Below the pieces are notes generated by a model. That model was not told the DNA's origin and did no database searches. It saw nothing but the letters and a program-made list of their open reading frames with translations. This document shows positions 58,043 through 64,000 of a stretch of DNA of 64,000 bases, in pieces. The DNA is taken from positions 170,720 to 234,719 of the forward strand of contig FJOG01000026.1 in the NCBI GenBank assembly GCA_900073065.1, given 5' to 3'. Positions within the stretch are counted from its first letter, which is position 1. Each line of letters begins with the position of its first letter. This DNA comes from Phialocephala subalpina (lineage: Eukaryota > Ascomycota > Leotiomycetes > Helotiales > Mollisiaceae). The position numbers and the translations under genes are program-made.

Positions 58043-59446
58043 ATGGCAGACAAGGCGCCCACCTCCGCGAGCGACGTGCTCAACGGCGCAGCATCAAAAG
58101 CCAAAACCCCCGAAGAAGTAGCCAAGGAAAATGACCTCCTACCCAAGCTGGTCTCGCACCTCGATCGTCACCTAATCTTCCCGCTCCTTCAGTTCGTCGC
58201 GGATCAAGAAGATGAGCCTACACCAGAAATTACGCGGGCGAAATACGAGTTGTTGAAGAAGACGAATATGACGGATTATGTGGCGACGTTGTATTGCGAA
58301 CTTGAGGGCGTGGATGAAGCGCCGAAGGTGTTTGCTGTGAAGAGAGAGGAGGTGCTAGGCAAATTGGAGAAGTATGATCAGGAGAGTGCGAGAATCACGG
58401 AGTTGCTTGGGACAGAGGAGGTTGTTACGTCTTTGAGGAGTGACAAGGTTGCCAACTTGGAGTACCTGAAGAAGGAGCATGATGTATGTTCCTTAACTTG
58501 GGAGTTTTAGGCAGATGCTGATGATTCGCAGGTCACTATCGAGATGGTCAACGTTCTCTACGACTTTGGCAATTTCCAATACAGCTGTGGTAACTACGGC
58601 GCTGCCGCAGAACTCCTCTACCAATTCCGCGTCCTCTCCACCGACAACGACAAAGTCTCCGCCGCAACATGGGGAAAGCTCGCCTCCGAAATCCTCACCA
58701 CGAACTGGGAGTCCGCCATGGAGGAAGTGCAGAAAGTCAAGGAATCGATCGACACGAAACTCTTCAACAACCCCCTCGCACAACTCACCCACCGAAATTG
58801 GCTGATTCATTGGTCTCTGTTCCCCTTCTTCAACTACGAGCCAGCAAGAGAGACTCTCTGTGAACTCTTCTTCTCCGCTCCTTTCATCAACACTATCCAA
58901 ACCGCTTGTCCTTGGATCCTGAGATACTTGACCGCGGCAGTGATCACGAACCGTAGTCGAACTCGCAACACAGGACAATACCAGAAGCAACTCAAGGATA
59001 TCATTCGCATCGTCAAGCAGGAGAATTACGAATATCACGACCCCGTCACCGACTTCATCAAGGCCCTCTACATCGATTTCGATTTCGAGGAGGCGCAGAA
59101 GAAGCTCGGTGAAGCAGAGGAGGTTCTGCGTTCGGATTTCTTCCTTGTTGCAGCTTCAGATTCGTTTGTTGAGGCGGCAAGACATTTGATCTCGGAGAGC
59201 TATTGTAAGATTCATCAGAGGATCGATATCAAGGATCTCAGCACAAGATTGGGATTGAGCGAGGATGAGGGCGAGAAGTGGATTGTCAACTTGATCAGAG
59301 ATACCAGAGTGGATGCGAAGATCGACTACAAGGAGGGTACGGTCGTTATGAACCATCCACCATCTAGCGTCTACCAACAAGTCATTGAGAGGACGAAGGG
59401 CGGATTCTTCAGGACTCAGGTCTTGAGTGCGGCGGTTGCGAAGTGA
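58043..59446 (+). CDS. Eukaryotic translation initiation factor 3 subunit E
   Basis: Two exons (58043-58483, 58532-59446) give 451 residues, the normal length of fungal eIF3e (Int6). The eIF3_N region covers about 10-140 ([19 protein letters not shown]). The helical repeat region follows ([35 protein letters not shown]), then the PCI domain at about 260-410 ([44 protein letters not shown]). It is part of the eIF3 complex on the 40S ribosome in the cytoplasm. All parts are intact. Confidence 0.95.
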
Positions 59447-60774
59447 AGTAGCATGGAGAGGTGATGAGATATATCCAGAGAGCTGCTTGTGGGGAGGTAG
59501 ATAAAGGGTGAAGAAGAAGAGGACCATGGGATCAGATTTGCATGGCTGGCGTTTAGGCTGGGTATGGCGAGAGCAAAATTTGATCTTTATGGAGGGCTGT
59601 ATGTTTGTGATTGGAGGTAGTGGACTGGATGATTTCCAGCTGCTGCTGAGCAGAGACGTTGATCATAGAAGTGCATGGATTCAGCATTTTGTGCGTACCA
59701 TTTTCACTGGCGTTATGAGTGAACGATTCTTTGTTGAATCCATTTTGAGTTCACAATGTGGCAAGCGCCTACAGCTCTGAGAAACTCTGCCTTCGCTCCT
59801 TTAAACTGCATTGACATTCATGGCGCCTAAATGATCGATGTTCGACGCGGGGAGCCAGCTTGACATCGAGGTCGTCATGCTTTCAAAGAACAGAGATGTT
59901 CGATGGCTTGACCCACAACTACCTTGCTCATTTCTGAATGCTTTCATGGCTGATATCGTTCTTGCCTAGGGAGCGCAGGTGCCCAATTTCTTTGTTTGAG
60001 TTCGTTAACATGTCTTTGTCGCTCCGTGCGAAGCAACTTCTTCATCAACCGGCACAATTTTTCGGTCGAGCTTCTGAGGCTGGGCATTGAAGCCTCGGTA
60101 TGCGAAAAGACGTACTTTATGAAGGGCATCATCATGATATCTAAGGTTTCCGTCGAGCTGCTCAACGATCCGTGGAAATTTACCGGCAGGCTCTTTTCGA
60201 TAAGCGAAAGAATTTCAAGCGTGGACTAGTACTTTGTCTCATTTACTTAGAGGTATGCATGAGACAGACACTTCGTCGAGTCCATCGTATTGGACAGAGA
60301 ATGATGGATGATCAGCGCGTCAAACCTCATACGCCACAAAGGGCCTCGAAGCTTTCAAGATTTCATGTCTATTTCGAGGCGTGTGATGGCTGATCACTGA
60401 TGAACAATATTCTCAGCCTCGTCCGTACAGCCCGTTAGATTGCCCCAATTTTGCAGAAGCTGTTTGATTTGCGCCAAGTGTCATGTTCTTCGTTTATATC
60501 ATTGGCTTGCATCACAGTCTTGTCCGTTTTCCAGTTCCTTTCGGCTCCATTCCGCATGCACCTCTGCGCGATTGGCCCACGCACCCTTCTGCTTGAGGGC
60601 CATTCACAGAGGCTGGACCATACCTTGAGCCAGGGTAGTATTGAAGGTTGTGTAACCAATATTAGTTCCCGCTCTCGAGAGCCCACTTCTCAAATCTCTT
60701 CATATTTCCCCACTTTTCTTCGATTCTTGGAGACGTCCCCACTCAAGGTACTACCGAAAAGTTTCCTTTTCAAT
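59447..60774. other. Intergenic, nothing recognised
   Basis: About 1.3 kb between eIF3e and the next membrane-protein gene. Several frames of 60-150 codons overlap one another without motifs. The last part must hold the promoter of the 60775 gene. Confidence 0.35.
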
Positions 60775-61610
60775 ATGCCATTTGGATATTCTTTGCGCTC
60801 TTTGATCGGCAGACAAAGCAGCACCGAAATCCTAGCTGTTTGCTATACCTCTTGCAGTAAGTTTTGCTTCCCCTTGGTCCTGGACGAAAGACAAATTGAC
60901 TGTGTAAATTAGACAATTGCTACATAGAAGCCCAAAGGATTGGCCTTGTGTGCCCATTATGCGTAAGCAACTCTTCGTTCGAAATAAATTACTCTCGTTG
61001 TGCTGGTTGCGTTACTGTTCATAGCATACCACACAAAATGCAACGTCTGTGTACACTCTTACGGAACTTGACCCTTTTGTCAATTACTGCAAAGGTGCTG
61101 CGGTACAGGCCTCGGCGGACGCGATCTTTTCATCGTTTGCCGCCTCCGTTACTATCACGAAGAGTGTCTATGTTACAGTTGGTGGAAGCTCCACAGGTTC
61201 TAGCACCTGTAATTAGCTCAACGATGTTCGCAACCGAGGTCTGACTGACTTTTGTAGCATCCCCCGATACTTTCAGTTCAAAGCATCGCAATTACGCTTG
61301 GATTGCTGGCCTCTTGGTCGGCATCCTCATCCTTCTCGCTGCCATTGGCGTGGCATTGTTCTACCTTCGAAAACGACGAAAGGCGAAGGAGCTTGCTGAG
61401 GCGGAAGTGGGAACCGATCCCGACAAGAAAGAGCCGGACGTCCAAGACAAAGCTCAGCTTCATGCTGAAAGCATGGCTGTTCTACGACATGAGTTGGGCA
61501 CGGGGACTGAACCAAGGACGATATCTGAGCTGCCGGCTTTGGAGCTTGTTGGTTCTGAACTTCAGGGAAGGTGGCTAGGTCCCGATAGGCCTGATGATCG
61601 GTCGAATTGA
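60775..61610 (+). CDS. Cys-containing single-pass membrane protein, frame broken by one base in exon 2
   Basis: Exon 1 is 60775-60856; exon 2 (60913-61208) encodes a Cys-rich ectodomain (CNNCYIEAQRIGLVCPLC, CAGC, later ELDPFVNYCKGAA); exon 3 (61258-61610) encodes the membrane helix AWIAGLLVGILILLAAIGVALF, the KRRKAKE stop-transfer and a tail with QLHAES and ELPALELVGSELQG, a signature common in fungal membrane proteins of this layout. Exon 2 is one base short: the frame of CAGCV must move to that of NATSVYTLTELDPF, at about 61025-61040, for example one A lost from the ACACAAAATGC run. Either a young frameshift or a sequence error. No N-terminal signal peptide is obvious. Function unknown. Confidence 0.55.
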
Positions 61611-62502
61611 ATGTGATTATGTTTTTGAAGGTGTGATCGTTCTTTTTCGAATTATTTGACAAGTCTATCCATGATGGGATGGGTTGTCTTACCGCCACGG
61701 TCACCCCTTCTCCATTGCTCAATTGCTTTCAGCAGCACTATGGGCTTCGCCATCTCCAAGTTGAAGTACTGTCCTAGAATGCTAAGATAGCGAGCAACAA
61801 TGCTATGCTACCTAAACTTGAGGTTTATACCTGACATTGCAAAGACTTGCAGCTACATCTTGGTTGTTTCTATTACTTTTCGACCCACCACTATCTCGCT
61901 CGGCGTAATCTCATTCCTAAGAAATTTCGATTTCATATCGCATGTGCATGGAAGCTCAATCAGGCAGTTCCGTTGCTAGATGTTGACAAAGAATTTCACC
62001 AGAACAACGAGACACTAGACCACAGGTCCCGCCAATTAGAGTCATTCAATTTATAGCACCTTTGTCCCAGTCCTTGTTCCTCCAATGCTTTTTTACACGA
62101 CAGCTTGATATATCTATCTTCAATTGACAGGAGCAAGCAGAAATCGCGGGATTGGAGGGGTTCTGCCACTCCTCAAGTTCCGCAAGGGCATGATCGAGAT
62201 CGTACTGAGTCATTATTCGGTTTTCTAAGACAGCGTGCTAGCAGCCTGTTCAAACGCTACAGGTGAGGGGGAACAGAGAACGCGCTTCGAGAACAATGTC
62301 TTCGCGCGGGTAATAAATAGTCCGAGAAGGTCCATTGGGAGGAAGAAAGAAAGTCATACTCATTTCACCAAGCAAGAATACCACTCAAAATCTAGCTCTT
62401 TTTACGCCCAGTAAGCCTGTAGCTGCATCTAGACGACTCTTGTTTCGAGAGAGAAACACAGCCTCACAACACATCCACCACAACCCTTCGACGACCGACA
62501 CA
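61611..62502. other. Intergenic
   Basis: No gene is supported. The region holds the 3' flank of the 60775 gene and the promoter and 5' UTR of the 62503 gene; that gene's frame stays open upstream to 62335, but with no ATG. Confidence 0.4.
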
Positions 62503-63522
62503 ATGTGTATCATCGTAACATTCGAGTACACTGAGTGTCGAAGACTCAACAACAACAGCGCAAGTCACTACTCCGATCCGTATACGATCCCTTGCATAGA
62601 TGTTGATTTCAACGCTGGCCCTGACGCCTGCCGCAATCAACACAATATCAACATCCGCTGGTTCTCCTCCTACTGCGACGCCTGCTTCACGTCACAGAAC
62701 AATCATATCCTAGACTACTCCGATGTGGATATGGCCCGATTGGACCTCGTTGCTCCGGCGAGGAGACTCCTTCAAGTCTTCATGAGCCACTCTGCCCGTC
62801 ACGGTACCGATTCCCCATACTACCTCAAGGCGAGCTTGTTCTCTAACCTGCCAAAAGAATATCTCGAAGAAGTCTACACGATCTGCCAAGAATTACAAAA
62901 CAAGGTCAAATGGGACTCCCGAAAGATAAACAAAGAACCTCACAGCCTTGAGGAGAAGCGTTTGATCACCTACCTGCGAGCTGCTGTGCAAGCCTGTGTG
63001 GTGCGTATCTTTGGGTCTCTGCCAAAAGATTCCACTAATCTACCATACAGTATCTTCCTTAGCCTATCCCCAGCCGATCGCAACGCTATCTTCCGACAAG
63101 TATTCATCCGCAAAGTCGTCATCGACCGCACCATGCCTTACCTCGTCACCTGCCCTTGCGCATGTGGACTCCGCTACCGAAAAGACGTGGAGCAAATGGA
63201 AGTCACCCGCCAACCAGAAGAACCAAACCCACCCGCCACTAGATGGTTCGAAGCAACCTGCCAAGACTGTAGGAGCAAATTCATTATGCTTCGCGTCTTT
63301 GCTCAACCCGCCCCTGAAGTCATGGAGGGAAAGCCGTGGTGGTTGCCCGTACTATCAGGTGACAGTATCATCCCGGCACAAGGAGAACGACAAGGATCTG
63401 TTAGACTCGTTAAACATGCGTCCATGTATATCAGGAAGAAAGGAGAAAGCCTCGTCAGAAAGCTCACAGGAAAGCTCACAAGAACACTCATTTCCCGAAA
63501 GAACCCTGACGACAAGGAGTGA
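62503..63522 (+). CDS. Hypothetical protein, 339 residues
   Basis: One exon from the first in-frame ATG (62503) to TGA at 63520-63522. The N-terminus MCIIVTFEYTECRRLN and CRNQHNINIRWFSSYCDACF contain Cys pairs that could bind a metal, and CPCACGLRY plus CQDCRSKF form a second possible zinc-binding group near 218-265. The middle (PKEYLEEVYTICQELQNKV) is helical, and the last 50 residues are basic (LVRKLTGKLTRTL). I do not recognise the family. The frame is clean and codon use looks coding. Confidence 0.65.
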   Translation: MCIIVTFEYTECRRLNNNSASHYSDPYTIPCIDVDFNAGPDACRNQHNINIRWFSSYCDACFTSQNNHILDYSDVDMARLDLVAPARRLLQVFMSHSARHGTDSPYYLKASLFSNLPKEYLEEVYTICQELQNKVKWDSRKINKEPHSLEEKRLITYLRAAVQACVVRIFGSLPKDSTNLPYSIFLSLSPADRNAIFRQVFIRKVVIDRTMPYLVTCPCACGLRYRKDVEQMEVTRQPEEPNPPATRWFEATCQDCRSKFIMLRVFAQPAPEVMEGKPWWLPVLSGDSIIPAQGERQGSVRLVKHASMYIRKKGESLVRKLTGKLTRTLISRKNPDDKE

Positions 63523-64000
63523 TACCTCTCATCACTCTCACTCCTCATCTCCCCCTACTTTTTTCTACACGCGCCTTCTCTTCCGTAGCTGTACCACTTC
63601 TGTATTTCGCTATGGGTCTGTTTCGCCGGGTCATTTCACTCGGAGCTCTCTCCGACTGGGCTCTTTTTTCTCGCCGATGGATAGAAGTAGTCTATCCCGT
63701 GAAAACCCTCTCCAAGATGGAAAGGTTAGAAAGCCAATAAAAACATTTCCTTTTGAATAATCTTCCTTCTGCATTTGCGTGACGTTATGTTAAATCGATT
63801 CGTGCTCCTCCTTACGGTGTTTCGTCCCATGCAGCAGCGACTTGACTTTGTCCTTCTCGGTTTTGTGATACCATCTCTTGGCTGCTCTCAATTATAATTA
63901 TTTTTATCTATAAGTCTTCATTATGTATCCCCTTGCCGTATTTGCCACCTGCAAGCTGAAGCGGAATAAATCCTACAGCAGTCAGGCTTAACGAGCCTAG
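63523..64000. other. Intergenic, end of window
   Basis: AT-rich 3' flank of the hypothetical gene. Nothing else is recognised. Confidence 0.4.

Overview
The window is nuclear DNA of a filamentous ascomycete (Pezizomycotina). Almost every gene is cut by short GT..AG introns of 41-75 bases with CTAAC/CTGAC-like branch sites, and the gene set is fungal: fungal_trans transcription factor, Dal5-type permease, ARID subunit of SWI/SNF, Img2, eIF3e. Protein style suggests Leotiomycetes, but that is inference from memory of related proteins. I see no tRNA, rRNA, CRISPR array or intact transposase. Exon joins were worked out by hand from splice signals and reading phase.

Layout. (1) 1-18.2 kb: the N-terminus of a CaM kinase, then a run of metabolic genes: class I aldolase (DHDPS/NAL family), beta-hydroxyacid dehydrogenase, C2H2 transcription factor, Baeyer-Villiger-type monooxygenase, 5-oxoprolinase, a broken Dal5-like permease and a 2-oxoglutarate oxygenase. 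Two divergent promoters with GATA sites sit inside it. This looks like a catabolic cluster for a small, probably nitrogen-containing, compound. (2) 18.2-26.8 kb: a fold-back repeat, a decayed F-box-like gene, a Ser/Thr-rich membrane protein, and a head-to-head pair of decayed genes, one a serine protease. (3) 26.8-35.2 kb: six related small single-pass membrane proteins with a charged helix and a shared C-terminal motif, interrupted by a 2EXR-like gene and an ICMT-like methyltransferase. I do not recognise this family; it is the best candidate here for something undescribed. (4) 35.7-49.1 kb: a coiled-coil gene with a nonsense codon, a gene-poor 6 kb with a coding relic, and two tandem paralogues with C-terminal membrane segments, both carrying nonsense codons. 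(5) 49.4-64 kb: intact housekeeping genes (EVE-domain protein, Swi1-like ARID protein, mL49/Img2, eIF3e) and two hypothetical genes.

Two whole-window patterns stand out. Lineage-type genes between 19 and 49 kb repeatedly carry isolated TAG/TAA codons in otherwise continuous frames, while conserved genes carry none; this fits CpA-to-TpA (RIP-like) decay. Several other frames break by one base at short homopolymers, and one gene holds a perfect 250-bp tandem duplication, so local assembly or sequencing error must be excluded before these are called biology.
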